DNA of 64,000 bases from Cristatella mucedo. Taxonomy: Eukaryota > Bryozoa > Phylactolaemata > Cristatellidae. The notes below the pieces were generated by a model. It had not been told where the DNA came from, ran no database searches, and saw only the letters and a list, made by a program, of their open reading frames with translations. The stretch is from contig WPIO01000065.1 of NCBI GenBank assembly GCA_009760855.2, positions 976,501 through 1,040,500 on the forward strand. The letters run 5' to 3'. Made by a program: the position numbers and the translations under genes. Positions 19,290-31,300 of this stretch are shown here, in pieces (position 1 is the first letter of the stretch; every line of letters starts with the position of its first letter).

Positions 19290-20325
19290 TAGCAATACAA
19301 ATAATAAATTTTTTATAGTGCCCTCAGAGAACCCAATCTCTTTTTAAGCACGTTAAATTTGCTGAAAAGGAAGCGTGATCGAATGGTTAGTAGCAGCATG
19401 CTCAATGCCAACAAGCATACCATGGTTAGGATCAGCATGCAAATATGGTTGGTTAGTGGCATCATGCACAGTGTCAGCATGCATAAGTACAAAGGACGAA
19501 TCACACAGACCCCCTAAATGTTGCGATAAATGGATGTGTTTTTAGTTTCCTTTTAAATGTGGACAAGTCAGGAGATGTGATGCCAGTCGGAAGTGAGTTT
19601 CACGCTTTGGGAGCATACGAACTAAAGGCACGGTCTCCAAAGGATTTGCGGTTCGTATGAGGTAAAGGTAAACGATTAGATTCCGAAAAAGCAGGTGGTA
19701 CGATGCTTTGCCTTGTGGGGTAGTAGATCTGATACGTAGGCTGGAGCCAAAGAATGAAGGGACTTAAAGGTGAGCGAGTGACAGAATCTTGATGTCGATG
19801 TATTGCTTGACTGGGAGCCAGTGCGAGAAGTCGTGTGTCATAATAATAATAATATTGCACTTGATAAAGCGCCCTCAGAGAACTTAATCTCTTTCTAGGC
19901 GCTTTACAATGGCAACTGCAATGCTCACCACAGACAAGCTTAGCTGCAGAGTTTTGCACAAGCTGTGATTGCACAGGGCGATAGAACAGCAAGCAGTGAG
20001 CAACAGAATTCGAGACGGGATGCCACAAACTCATGAACCAATTTAGGTGTGGTCTCACTGCCTAACTAAACACCCCGAATTTTAGCAATATTAGGTAGCT
20101 GAAAGTAGGCAGACTTGACTGTGGAGCTGTCGGGGTCGCCTAATGAAAGGACACTTCGGAAGTGGACACAGATTTCGTGCAGATTCAACAGGAGATATGC
20201 TGGCTGAGCCAATTTTGAGCATCAGGTTTTCTAATTTCTGAATCACACTTGGTTTGCCCATAAAAAATAGGTTGGTTTTATCATCATTAGATTTAAGAAA
20301 GTTTGCTGCCATCCTCGTGCGGATG
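19290..20325 (-). mobile_element. LINE copy with a second tail fragment nested in it
   Basis: The minus strand gives [19 protein letters not shown] and [13 protein letters not shown] segments with frameshifts, plus the 3' tail at its left end. At 19838-19911 a separate AATAATAAT tail plus stem-loop of the same family sits inside the coding part, so a short younger insertion or a recombination has occurred there. The copy runs 5'-ward to an MAANFLKSNDDKTNLFF segment near 20312. Confidence 0.8.
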
Positions 20326-20520
20326 TAATTAACAACAACAATAATAATAGTAACAATAATAATACATTTATTATAGTGCCCTCAGAAAACACGATCGAAT
20401 GGTTAGTGGTAGCATGCTCGATAAACAACCAGAATAACATGGTTAGGGGTGACATGCACAGGGTCAACATGCAAATGTGGTTAGTGGCAGCATGCAGAGT
20501 CAGCACGGATAAGCATATAA

Positions 20521-20821
20521 TGTAATGTAATGTAACGTATCTCCGTCTGTAACTCCACAAAGTCATAAAGACCATGTGGGTGCAACACAGGAGAGTTTTG
20601 TATAGCACACTCACAGCCTAAGCGGCTTTCGGTACACATTCGGTAGCCAACAGACTTCGTCTCACGCAACAAAGAGAAAGTGGGAAGCATAGCAGAGTCA
20701 GGAGAGCAGCTGAGGTAGTGAGTAGCATAGAAGTATCAGCTCAGGACCACTGAAAAGGATGTGCCATAGTCGGCAGTAGGAGAGTAGTAGTCGTTGTGTA
20801 AGAATTGTGGAAGCGAGTTCC
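20521..20821. repeat. Unclassified ~300-bp insertion, copy 2, with 7-bp target duplication
   Basis: The heptamer CATATAA flanks it at 20514-20520 and 20822-20828, and LINE sequence continues on each side. Read from the minus strand it ends in TTACATTACATTACA, a short tandem tail typical of retroposed elements. The core matches 5798-6073. No coding capacity is seen. It may be a SINE with an unrecognised head; a DNA element is less likely because there are no terminal inverted repeats. Confidence 0.8.
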
Positions 20822-21829
20822 CATATAAAGGACGAATCACAGGGACCCACTAAATGCTGTCATAAATAGGTACGTTTTAATTTCTTTTTAAATGTGATCA
20901 AGTCAGGGGATGTCATGACACAAGTCTGGAGTGAGTTCCTGGCTTTGGGAGCATACGAACTAAATGCATGGTCTCCAAAGGATTTAAGGTTTGTATGAGG
21001 TATAGGTAAACGATTAGATTCCGAAAAGCGGTGGTACGATGCTTAGCCTGGTAGGGCGGTAGAACTGATAGGTGGGCTGGAGCCAAAAAAATGAAGTGAC
21101 CTAAAAGTGAGCAATAAAACCTTGAAGTCGATCCGTTGCTTGACTGGTAGCCAATGCAGGTCGGCGAGAAGTGGTGTGATGTAGCAAGTGCGACGCTCAC
21201 ACGACAGACAAGCTTAGCTGCAGAGTTGTACACCAGTTGTAGGCGCCTGATTGCACAGGCCGGTAGACCAGCAAGCAGTAAGCTACAAAAGTCAAGATGG
21301 GATGTCACAAATGCAGGGACCAATTTAGAGGTGGTTTCACTGTCTAAACAAGCCCAATTTTTAGCAATTTTATGTAGCTGAAGGTAGGCAGACTTGATTG
21401 TGGAGCTGATGCGGTCGTCCAACGAAAGGTCATTTTGGAAATGGACACCTAGATTTCGTGCAGATTCAACAGGAGATATGCTGGCAGAGCCGATTTTGTG
21501 CGCTAGCCTTTCCAATTTCTGAATCACATTTTGTTTGCCCATTACTAGTAAGTTGGTTTTATTTTCATTCAGTTTAAGAAAGTTTGCTACCATCCATGTG
21601 CAGATGTCATCAATACATGCATTAAGGGAGTTGTGAGAATTCGACGTGCTGGAGAGTTGGGATGGATCAAAGCAAAGGTACAACTGAGTGTCATGTGCAT
21701 AGAAGTGAAAGCCTAGATTGTGCTTGGCAATCACATCGGCAAGAGGATGAGTATACACCGTGAAAAGAACAAGACCAAGCAGGGAGCCCTGAGGTACACC
21801 ATATTTCAGAGGTTCCTCGGATGATCTTT

Positions 21830-21974
21830 ATATATATATAATTCATTTATATAGCGCCCCTAGAGAACTTAATCTCTATATCAGGCGCTTCACATATGCC
21901 TCGGGGCTTGAGACCACGACCTCAGTCAGACCTTGGTCGGGGCGAGCACCTTAACCGCTAGACCAAGCCAGCTC
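21830..21974 (-). mobile_element. SINE family C: tRNA-like head with LINE-type 3' stem-loop
   Basis: On the minus strand it starts with GGCTTGGTCTAGCGGTTAAG, which contains a perfect pol III A-box pattern (TGGTCTAGCGG). A weaker B box follows around GTGGTCTCAAGCC. The 3' half is GAAGCGCC, a GAGATTAAGTTCTCTAG loop, then GGGGCGCTATATAAATG, the same 3' architecture as the resident LINE. It is inserted in LINE coding sequence. Confidence 0.82.
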
Positions 21975-22189
21975 GTCCATTCACATCTACACTCTGGAGT
22001 TTCCCACAGAGAGAGTACTTGAACCACTGCAATGCAGTGCCAGTAATGCTCAGGCGAGATGAGAGGCACTCAATTAGGACTTGGTGATCGAAAGTATCAA
22101 AATTAGTACATGCGGTTCACTTCCTCGGTAGCAGAAACTAATCAAGCTCGCTTTGACTTTGCTGAGGTAGAGTCAGAGCTTGTCTCTGG

Positions 22190-23660
22190 GTTCGACGTGC
22201 TGGAGGGTTGGGAAGGATCAAAGCAAAGTTTCTTCTGCATAGAAGTGAAAGCCTAAAGTGTGCATGGCAATCACATCGGCATGAGGAAGAGGATAAACCG
22301 TGAAAAGAAGGAGACCAAACACCAAGCCCTGGCGTACCCCATACTTAAGTGGTTCCTCAGATGATCTTTGTCCATCCACATCTATACTCGGGAGTCTCCC
22401 ACTGACATAAGACCCGAACTATTACGGTGCAGTGCCGGTGATGCTCAGGCGAGATGCGAGGTGCTAAAGAAGGAGTTGGTGATCTACAGTATCAAAAGCT
22501 GCCGAAAGATCGAGCTAAGTAAGCAGAGAGATTCTACCTAAGTCTGCATTCCTAAGTAAGTCTTATACACCCGAAGCGATGCTGACTTTGTGGAGTGATT
22601 AGCTCTAAAATCAGGTTGGAATTTACTAGCAAAGTGTGAAGCATCAATATATGAGTTCAGCTGGTCTACCACGACTCGCTACAGTGTCTTTGATAGAAAC
22701 GGTAGAAGAGATACTGGGTGGAAGTTGCTCAAGTTTTCTTGGTCTAGTGTTGCTTTCTCGAGTAGTGGCATGACTACAGCCTTTTTGAAAGGTGCTGGGA
22801 CATGACCTGAGGCTAATGACATTTAAGATGTTATTAATGCATGGCAGCAGCAGATCTATGCATCGTAGAAGCAGGCTAGTGGGAGTAGGGTCTAGAGGAC
22901 TAGTTGCCTTCCTCGATTTTGATATGAGCTTAATGACGAGGTCACGAGTGGCTGGCCTCTTTGAATGTAGACATTGAGGTGCTGCTTGGAATAGAGCGAC
23001 AGGATTCCAGGGAGGATGCTGCCACCCTAGGGATGGACTCCATGATCTTGTCCATCTTGCTGACAAAGAATCTAGATAGGTGATAACTAGATAACTGATT
23101 CAAGTTTAAAAGCCTAACTAAGAAGACTGCTACCTAAAAAGCCATCAAGCCTCTGCAGCTGGTTACGAATATGGCAGCAAGGCGAGACTATACTGTGAGA
23201 AACAGGCAGGTTTTGACCCTTGCTGGATACTGTGAAGTCAAGGGATATCGTGATAACAGTCGAAGGGGGGGGGGGGCAGATGTTTTACGACTAGATACCC
23301 AAGGAAAACGTATGGCTCAAACAGGTAAGTCGAAGCAAGACAATGGAGGGACCTAGCAGTGAGTAACAACAACTTAAAGTCTTAGTGCCATGGGTAGCCA
23401 GTAGAGTCAGAAACCAGCCTTCACGACAGACAAGTCTATCTGCCACGCGTTCTGCGCCACATATCTCATTCCACAGGGATCACATTGTGTCAATCCATTG
23501 TCATTGTCATGGTGTCATGTCATTGTCATTGCACGGTGCCATTCCACAACCTACAAGGAGACAGCTATGGAAGTCCACATGGGACGTCACAAATGTAAGG
23601 AGTAATCTTGGCTGAAGGGCCCTTACCTAAGCATGCGCACAATTTTGCAGCGTCGTCGTT
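22190..23660 (-). mobile_element. Second, older LINE copy with reverse-transcriptase region
   Basis: On the minus strand it holds HNLGFHFY-like residues near 22270, the segment around the YQRGLVFGLLL motif, the RPVSLLP-like block near 22730, and the linker HASMHXSAAMH-like part near 22860. Beyond 23110 is a further decayed C-terminal fragment with a G11 run at 23267. The same regions appear at 44700-45300 in better condition. Confidence 0.7.
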
Positions 23661-23869
23661 TTGGCATATAACGTCCAGGTTTGGTGCAAAAGCTAGTGAA
23701 GAAACGTTGGGTGAGCCACTCTTCTGAGGGGGAAGCTTTCCATTTTCTAAGTGACACGAGTCCTATGAATGACAGGCTGCATGTGTGGCATTGGATGCCG
23801 GAAGGCTTTTCTGCTGCTCTAGTTGGTCCTACTTTATTCTCAAGGCCCGGTGTTAAACTTTTAGTAAGA

Positions 23870-24345
23870 GGCTTAACAACCAGGCCCACCAGGCTAAACA
23901 TAGTACCATCTCCTTTTTGGAATCTAACTGTTTACCTAAACCTCGTACAAACCTCTAATCCTTTGGAGATCGCGCCTTTAGTGCGTATGCTCCCAAAGCC
24001 TGGATAGAACTCGCTCCCGACTTCCGTCACGACATCCCTTGACTTGACCACATTTAAAATGAAATTAAAAATGCACCTATTTAGGACAACATTTAGTGGG
24101 TCCCTGTGATTCGTCCTTTATGTGCTTATGCATGCTGACACGGTGCATGCTGCCACTAACCACATTTGCATGCTGACCCTGTGCATGTCACCCCTTACCT
24201 TGTTATTCTTGTTTATCATGCATGATACCGCTCACCATTCGATCGTGTTTCCTTTGCTGCAAATGTAAAGCGCCTAGAAAGAGATTGAGTTCTCTGAGGG
24301 CGCTTTATCATGTGTGTTATTATTATTTATAATATTATTATTATC
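23870..24345 (+). mobile_element. 5'-truncated LINE copy
   Basis: It shows the ORF2 end (HRTI-like, then PKAW...[15 protein letters not shown] with a small insertion), the 3' UTR blocks and a clean stem-loop (24265-24312). An ATTATTATTTAT tail follows. It lies between ESD and ASCC1, or within the unlocated 3' part of ASCC1. Confidence 0.85.
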
Positions 24346-24479
24346 AAGCAGAGATAAACTTTAAGATTAGCTCAGCAGGAGCTCGAAGGTAACTAGCGGA
24401 GAGAATGGATATGGCAAGTGGAGCAGGGAGAGGAGAGACTAAGACAGCGACAGAAAGAGTTATCCCAAGAGGTAGAGGT

Positions 24480-24485
<6 letters not shown>

Positions 24486-24572
<87 letters not shown>
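24486..24572 (+). repeat. (GA)n microsatellite
   Basis: A pure GA array of about 86 bases, between a LINE tail and a SINE copy. On the ASCC1-sense strand it is a (CT)n pyrimidine tract. Confidence 0.97.
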
Positions 24573-24576
<4 letters not shown>

Positions 24577-24604
24577 GTGAAGGTAATATCGTCCTCTGGT
24601 CTTA

Positions 24605-24770
24605 GGAAAGAGTTAAGGTTCTTGCACTTAAGGGCCCAGGTCGCGGGTTCGATTCCTGCAGCAGGCCTTCCTTTATTGTCCACCGCAATCAGGGTCACAG
24701 CCTCTAAGGCAATTCTGCTACTGCGATATAAATGAGCCTGTTGAATAATCTAACCTTTATTTTATCGTAT
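24605..24770 (+). mobile_element. SINE family B copy (plus)
   Basis: It shows the head TTCTTGCACTTAAGGGCCCAGG, a B-box match GGGTTCGATTCCTG, the GCAGCAGGCCTTCCTTTATTG block, CTGCGATATAAATGAGCCTG and the AATCTAACCTTTATTTTA tail. An opposite-strand copy of the same family follows at 24840-25030, so the pair is inverted. Confidence 0.75.
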
Positions 24771-24839
24771 CTTTGAAATGTATAATTTTATTTAGCTTTA
24801 TACGAAGGTGAAGTGCAGTGCATGGAGTTGTTCGGCTGC

Positions 24840-25030
24840 ACAATATAAAAAAGTACAGGTCAATTGATTCAACAGTCTCACTCACATAGTGGCAGAAGGG
24901 CCTTCCTCTAACTGCTATCACCACCGCTCCTCTAACTTTGCAAGTGGCCGTAAATAATTACCTGCTTCAAGACTCGAACCTACGACCTGAGTCATGAAGT
25001 GTGAGCACCTTACCCTAAGACTAAGACCCA
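24840..25030 (-). mobile_element. SINE family B copy (minus)
   Basis: The minus strand reads GGGTCTTAGTCTTAGGGTAA, then a CACTTCATGACTCAGG block, a B-box-like GTAGGTTCGAGTC, then a GGCGGTGATAGC-like block and GAGACTGTTGAATCAATTG. It is well preserved at the head. It lies just past the ASCC1 read-through stop. Confidence 0.72.
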
Positions 25031-25314
25031 AAGCATACACCAAAGAGGTTAGACATTTTTTTTCAGAAGGTAAATCCCTACTACAACCAGGACTGCACTC
25101 TCTGAAGTACCCCGGTGACAGCAGTGGCCTTGTGGCTGCTACACATAGTTGATTCTTCATCTCGAAGCTTGCCAGTGTTGGATGATCATTGATTTAAACA
25201 TTTTGAAAACACACAGCATGCATTGCAGCCTATAAGCATGGCGATACACAACTGATGCCCACGGCCGTTGCCTAGCTCAGATTCAGGAGGCAATGGCAGC
25301 CCAGTGGAACTCAC

Positions 25315-28300
25315 TTTCAAGATGGCCGTCGCATCGAATGAATCCCGGCGCTTCCTTTCCCAGTTTCGCGGCTGACTTTCTGCGGCTACTGTAGTTTTCT
25401 TAGCAGCTCCTGCGGAGGTTTCAGCCTCTTGTGCCTCTAGCCGAAATTTAGAGTTCATCAGTGTAACGTGTAGTTTCACTTGCTCACGCTCCCTTCGGGC
25501 CACCCCAGCACTTGCCAGCTTGAGATACAGCGAGTCAGCAAATTTCTGCAGTCTGCACCTAAAACAACTCAGCATGAACACAACGAAGCAATGCTTGAGT
25601 AGGTGGCTGCAAGTAGACCAGTGGACGGCGCCCTCTCTGGAGCTAGATCATTCTGACCACGCATTTGCTGATGGCGACAGCATGAGTGAGCGAAACCGAG
25701 CCGAGTTAGTGAGCATACCACGATCGTAATTAACATCCTGCCACTTACTCTCTACCGGAAGAGGAAGCAGAGTGGACTTTGGCATACAGGATATCGACAA
25801 AGGCCGGGTCGTCGTTCATGTACTGCAGACCGCGTACACGAGTCACCAAAGGCTCACTCTGCAGTACAGACCTACAAAGAATGCAGCTATCATCAAGTGG
25901 CAGCAGCAACAGCAGCAGCCGGCTTGTCTTGAAACACTCAGAACAAGAATGGCATGCACAAGGCACACTAGCAACTGAGACATCGCAAACCCCAATACAC
26001 AAGACACTCGCTGGCATGTAGTCTGGGTGATGGAACAGCTAACCACACGATTAGTACACGAAGGAAGTTGGTCGTGCCTCCTGCCATCTTACTTTGCACA
26101 ACCTGGTTCTCCTGGCCCCTTTCAAGGATAGCAGCTGACGTGGTGGAAGTGTGCCTCAGATGTATGGGAAGGGAACCGTAACGTTTGATCTAATGTAAGC
26201 ACCGTCTACCCTGCATTCAAATTCATCCAACACAATGAACTAAGCATCTAGCCGTGATGGCACACTAGCTAAGGCGGTTGCTTTCACGACCTCGGTCCCG
26301 AGGTCTTGGGTTCGATTCCTGCGGTGGGCGATTCTTTATCGCCACTGCAAGCAGTGGTGATAGCCATACAGGCTCTTCTGTCGCTATACAAACGAGGCTG
26401 TTTAATCAGCTAAGATTTATTTAGCTGCAGCTCTATGGCACGTCAACTGATGCAGCTTGGCCGTCGGCATTGGAGCTCAACTACAACATTGTAGCTTCTC
26501 TGACTGGGCAAACATATCCCACACTGAATGCTGACTATGGAGGGAGAAGAGGAGAAGGGGGAGCATCGTGCAAGCATGAATGAACTAACACAGCACTACT
26601 GCAGTGCTCCTCAAAAAAAATCGCTAAGTACTTGCAACGTCGGCAGCCATATAAGGCTTAAATTATTCTACATAGCAATAGCCACTGCACTAGTCGCTAG
26701 CTGCAGATGTGCCATAGATAGGTATATTAAGTGCAAATCGACAATGTGCAGGGACAATGAACAGTTGCAGGACAATGCCTAGAATGACGGGGGGGGGGGG
26801 GGGGGGGGGTGGGGGGGCTATTTGATAGATGGCCTTCGACTGGCAGCAGAGAGAGTGGATGGGTGCACCATGAACATCCCCACTCTCTGCTGAGGGAGGG
26901 AGGAGTGCTGCTCTTGGAAAAGACGATCGAGTTAGCTGTAGCACCTGCCCGCAGATCAAAGACGACCAGCCGACTACCGATGCCTGTCCGATGCTAGGTG
27001 TGCAGGTTATGAGCTATTTGCACGTATGTGGACCTGCTTACCGTATGACTTCAGTGGCACAGTTCTCAAACACGGTGGCTGCCTGCTCCACTTCCTTCTT
27101 GTCCTCGAGTACAAGAACAGCGAGGGTCAGATGCAGCCTTGGTCCACTTTGAAAGAGAGTGGCATCTATGCCACGATGCTGCATGGCAGTAACAGAAAAC
27201 AAAACACCTCTCTCGCAGCGAGCTGTGGTGGCTGCGACCGTCAAAGCACCGATGTGCTGGAAGTAAGGAGCACGACAGGTCAGCATTGACGAGCCGTGCA
27301 TTTTTTTTACTGTGACTGATACTGCTTTGGCTTTGTTAAGAATGTATATGCTTTTGTTTTGATTTGGGTATATGCTTTTTCCTTTGATTCGCGAACGTCA
27401 GCTTAGAATGTCTTCAGTGGGCCTGCCTGTCCTTCGCGGGAATGCCATGAAAATACTTGTACAATTTGTCCTACAATCGAATATGTGTTTAACATACCTT
27501 TCAAAAGACTAATATGTTAGAAGTGAGATCAGAAGTTCTGACGACTTCTGAATGAAAGAAAAATGGTTTTGCAAACCAGTAACCCAGATGTAAACCGGAA
27601 GCAAAAAGTCTACGAATAAAAAATTTACCGATCTCAGCATCACATGTAACTTGTATCCAAATTATCGAACCTTGGTAGATAGCGAGACGTGCTTGAAGCT
27701 TGTTGAGGTGCATTCTTGTGACTTTTATACAGCTTCATTTCCAGGGTCGGTTGGTGCCTTGTAAACTCCATAAAATGGCTAATACTTCACGTATCAAAGT
27801 GAAATTTGAAATGTGAGTTCAGCTCTGCTTGTTTAAAATGAGGCAACAACAATTTTCTGATTTCGGTTGGATACATTTTTCTGTATACGTCATCAAACGT
27901 CCTGGAGCTTTATTTTCCATAATCACAAACATATACTGTCAATGTCAGTGATTCGGTCTTTGCAGGATTTTCTCCGGACTGTTCTTGTCCAAGCTCTAAA
28001 TTCATACTTTGCGGTAAGGAGCTTGCTCTTCACAACCCAGGTCGTGAGTTTAAGTTCTGCAATGGGCAATGTTTTAATGCCCACTGGTGGTGGCGGTGAT
28101 AGCCATTCTCTTCTGCCACTATATAAATGAGGATCTTGAATCAGCTCACCTTTTTAACCTTCTGGAAGGCAGACCGAGTCACACAATGAGCGACCTTGTA
28201 GCACGGGTCAAGGGTAAAGCGGCTAGGTCTACAAGAATGCTATATAATAGGGTTATGCTGCACACGTACCTGTCCAAAGCGCTCTAGGACCTCTTTTTTG

Positions 28301-31300
28301 AAGTTCTCAAACCGATCCTGTATTTTGCCTGCCGTGACTGGCAAGGCTGCAAAATGCGTGATTGGCAGCCGCTGGCGAGCTGAGTCCACGGTTAGCTCCA
28401 CTCGAGTCCTTGCCGACTTCACATTCTGCTTCTCTTGTCCGAAAATCACTGCAAGTCAATCGCAGTTCAAGAATAGAAAAAAAACGAGTTCCGACACAAT
28501 CTCAGGGAAATTTAGTAGACCCATAGAAGTAACTAGATCAAGAATAGGTGATAAAATGGGGGCACCGTGTCTCTAGCTAAGTGCAGCCAACGGTAATCAT
28601 CCTACAGATATAAGATCATCGAGCTGTCAGGATATGGCAACTTGAAAATGTATTGTGAATAGGTCACAGCACGATGCTAGCAGACACCTTGGCCTATAAC
28701 GTGACAACTGTACAGTGTCCACTACTTAGAAAGGCTGCACACAATACAAAGAACATGCAACTGGGCTAAAAAAATGCAATTTTTCAAAAGCTAGAAGCAG
28801 GAACTCTGACATAGCCGCAGGTCATAGTGCTGATTATTTTCATAATTGATTGATACTTACTATCAACATTAGCAAAAATAGCGTTATTATGCAACGTTGC
28901 AAGTGCTTAAGCACCCTATACTACCATGGGCATTTCCCACTACATTTAATTTCGGGCGATTTATTTGGCTGAGTTTTTGCTTTAGCATGCACCCCATTAG
29001 GAATATAACGAATGCATCATACTGTGTCATACTGTGGGCGTGTAGTTAACAAACTGGCACTCAGGCCCGAATGACCTCCACAAGTGCCCTTGGCGGTGGT
29101 CGAACTTGATCAGCCCCCCCAGAATGCTTGCTAGCTCAGCCAGAGCTAGCCCACGAGACAATTGCCGGCTAGATCTGTTTGTCTGTGGTGCTCATTGGAC
29201 TACAAACATTTGAGCAAGCATGCAAGTGAAAATCAACCGAGTTCGGACTTTGCAAGTTTAAATATTTTAATACAACTAGCCTTCTTGCCAGATGTAATAT
29301 GTGCCTAGATAAACCTCCTACGTCAGTCGACCAGGAACACAAATGGTTGATCAGTAAGATAGGCATCGCCTTTCTAGGAGGTATAATGAATCGCTGAGTC
29401 CTCTTTGAATGACTCTAGAATTCACGAATTTTACTCAGGAGATTGCCTCAATAGTCAGCTATCCCGTTCTATCCGTGTCAATTTTAAAGGAAGCCATAAA
29501 TAAATCAATAATAAAAATAATTTCAAATACGGAGCTACTGTAAGCTGCCTGCCGTGAAGAAAGCACCGAAAAAGAATTTCGGCTAGCTGGAGACGATACC
29601 GAAACATCTGAGTTACCGGCTCAGTACCCTAAACCGATTGAGCTATCAAGACTACTTTTCGTTTGACTCTTAACACAGGGCTTTAAGGGCGAATGCTGAG
29701 GAAATATTAAGAAAATTGGTCTAACAATAGAATATTTGTGTAGCCTTTCGTTTTTTACCTTTCAAAAGACGAACATATTAGAAAAGGGATATGAAGTTTT
29801 GAAAATTTCGACATAAAAAGAATGCATTAAGAAAAAGGATTATGCAAACCACGTCTCTCACCCGGAAGTAAACCAGAAGCTACATACATATGTACACATG
29901 ACAAAGTTACCAATCTCTGCATCATATGCGACTTGTGTCACAACTTGCAGAGCCATAACTCGGACAATACTGCAAGGATCAATGTGAAATTTCAAAAGTG
30001 AGTTCAGCTCTGCCTGTACGTCACTGCAGCAGTTCATTTATGATTTCGGTTCGATATGTTTAGCTACAGTTGTCACCAAACGACCTTGAACTTTACATTC
30101 TGAAATCATGGACATGTATAGAAAAATTCCAACCGAAATCAGAAATGAACTACTGCACTACAGTGATGTGCAAGCAACTAAAACTCACTTTTGAAATTTT
30201 ACGTTGATCTATATGGTATTAGCCGAGTTATGGAATTTACAAGGCAAAAAGCTACATTGTAAATGAAGCTGCTAAGAAGTCACAAGCATGCACCACAACA
30301 TGCTGCAGACATGTTCCTTTAGATCTACCAAGGTTCAGCAAGTTGGGACACAAGTCGTACATGATGAAGAAATAGGTAAATTTTTCATTTTTCATGTTGC
30401 TTCTGGTTTACTTCCAGGCTAGACATGGCATGCATAATCATTTTTCCTTTTACGTTGAAATCGTCAAAACTTCAGATTCCATTTTAACACACTTGTTTTC
30501 TGAAAGGTCATTAAACAAACATTAGATTGTTGGACCAATCTTCTCAGTATTTTCTAAGCATTTAAGCCGAAGCATTGACTTTAAAATTTCACTAACGGGC
30601 TCCGGCTGAATCCCGGTGTACTGCCTAGGCAAATTTGTAGGATTACAATTGGAATTGGATGCCAACTTGCAACAATTTTGTCTGCTGTGGTCGGGCACCA
30701 TAGAGCTTACATACCGACGACTTAAGCAGGTGAAGGCAAGTAAGGGAATATCTAAGGATAAGATCGCAGCATCCTTGGCAAAACGTGAATGGCTGAATGT
30801 ATGTGTTGCCTTTTAACTTTGGGTGCAGGGAAAGCAGTAATTTCAAAATACACAGCGATCGTGGGCCATCTGACGTGAGATTGAGGTCAAAAGAGTGTTG
30901 ACTCAAGCAAGAATGATCCCGCAACCTTAGAATAAATCGACAAATAGACATTTGTATAGCAAAACAAGAGAACTAAATCTTTCTCTAGATATTTCATATA
31001 TGTTGGAGGAAGGATGTCAATTGGTAAGTGATAACATGCACAATGTCACAACATACATAACCACACAAACACGATTCACATAGACCCAGCAAATGCTGTG
31101 AGGAAAGGTAAATTTTTAGTTTTTTAAATGTAAAGTCTGTTGATTTCGTGACTTCAGTCGAGAGTGAGTTCCAGACTTTGGGAGTAATAATAATAACAAT
31201 AATAATAATAATAATGCACATGATAAAGCACCCTCAGAAAACTCAATCTCTTTCTAGGCGGTTTACATTGAATGCTGTCCTAAATAGGTGTGTTTTTAAG

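Larger units (their letters stand above)
20330..22100 (-). mobile_element. LINE copy with reverse-transcriptase end, split by two other elements
   Basis: The minus-strand frame 21758-20913 encodes [27 protein letters not shown], in which the catalytic YVDD-type box reads YAHD. It continues through DKTNLL-like and [17 protein letters not shown] to the C-terminus, with a frameshift near 21190. The unclassified repeat interrupts it at 20521-20821, and a SINE interrupts it at 21830-21974. The altered catalytic box means no active product. Confidence 0.85.

Noticed and set aside
23640-23830. Minus-strand SEEWLTQRFF...GRYMP as the last ASCC1 exon
   Set aside because: It vaguely resembles the family C-terminus, but the phase-0 acceptor reading frame stops early and the match needs a frame change. 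Not strong enough to call.
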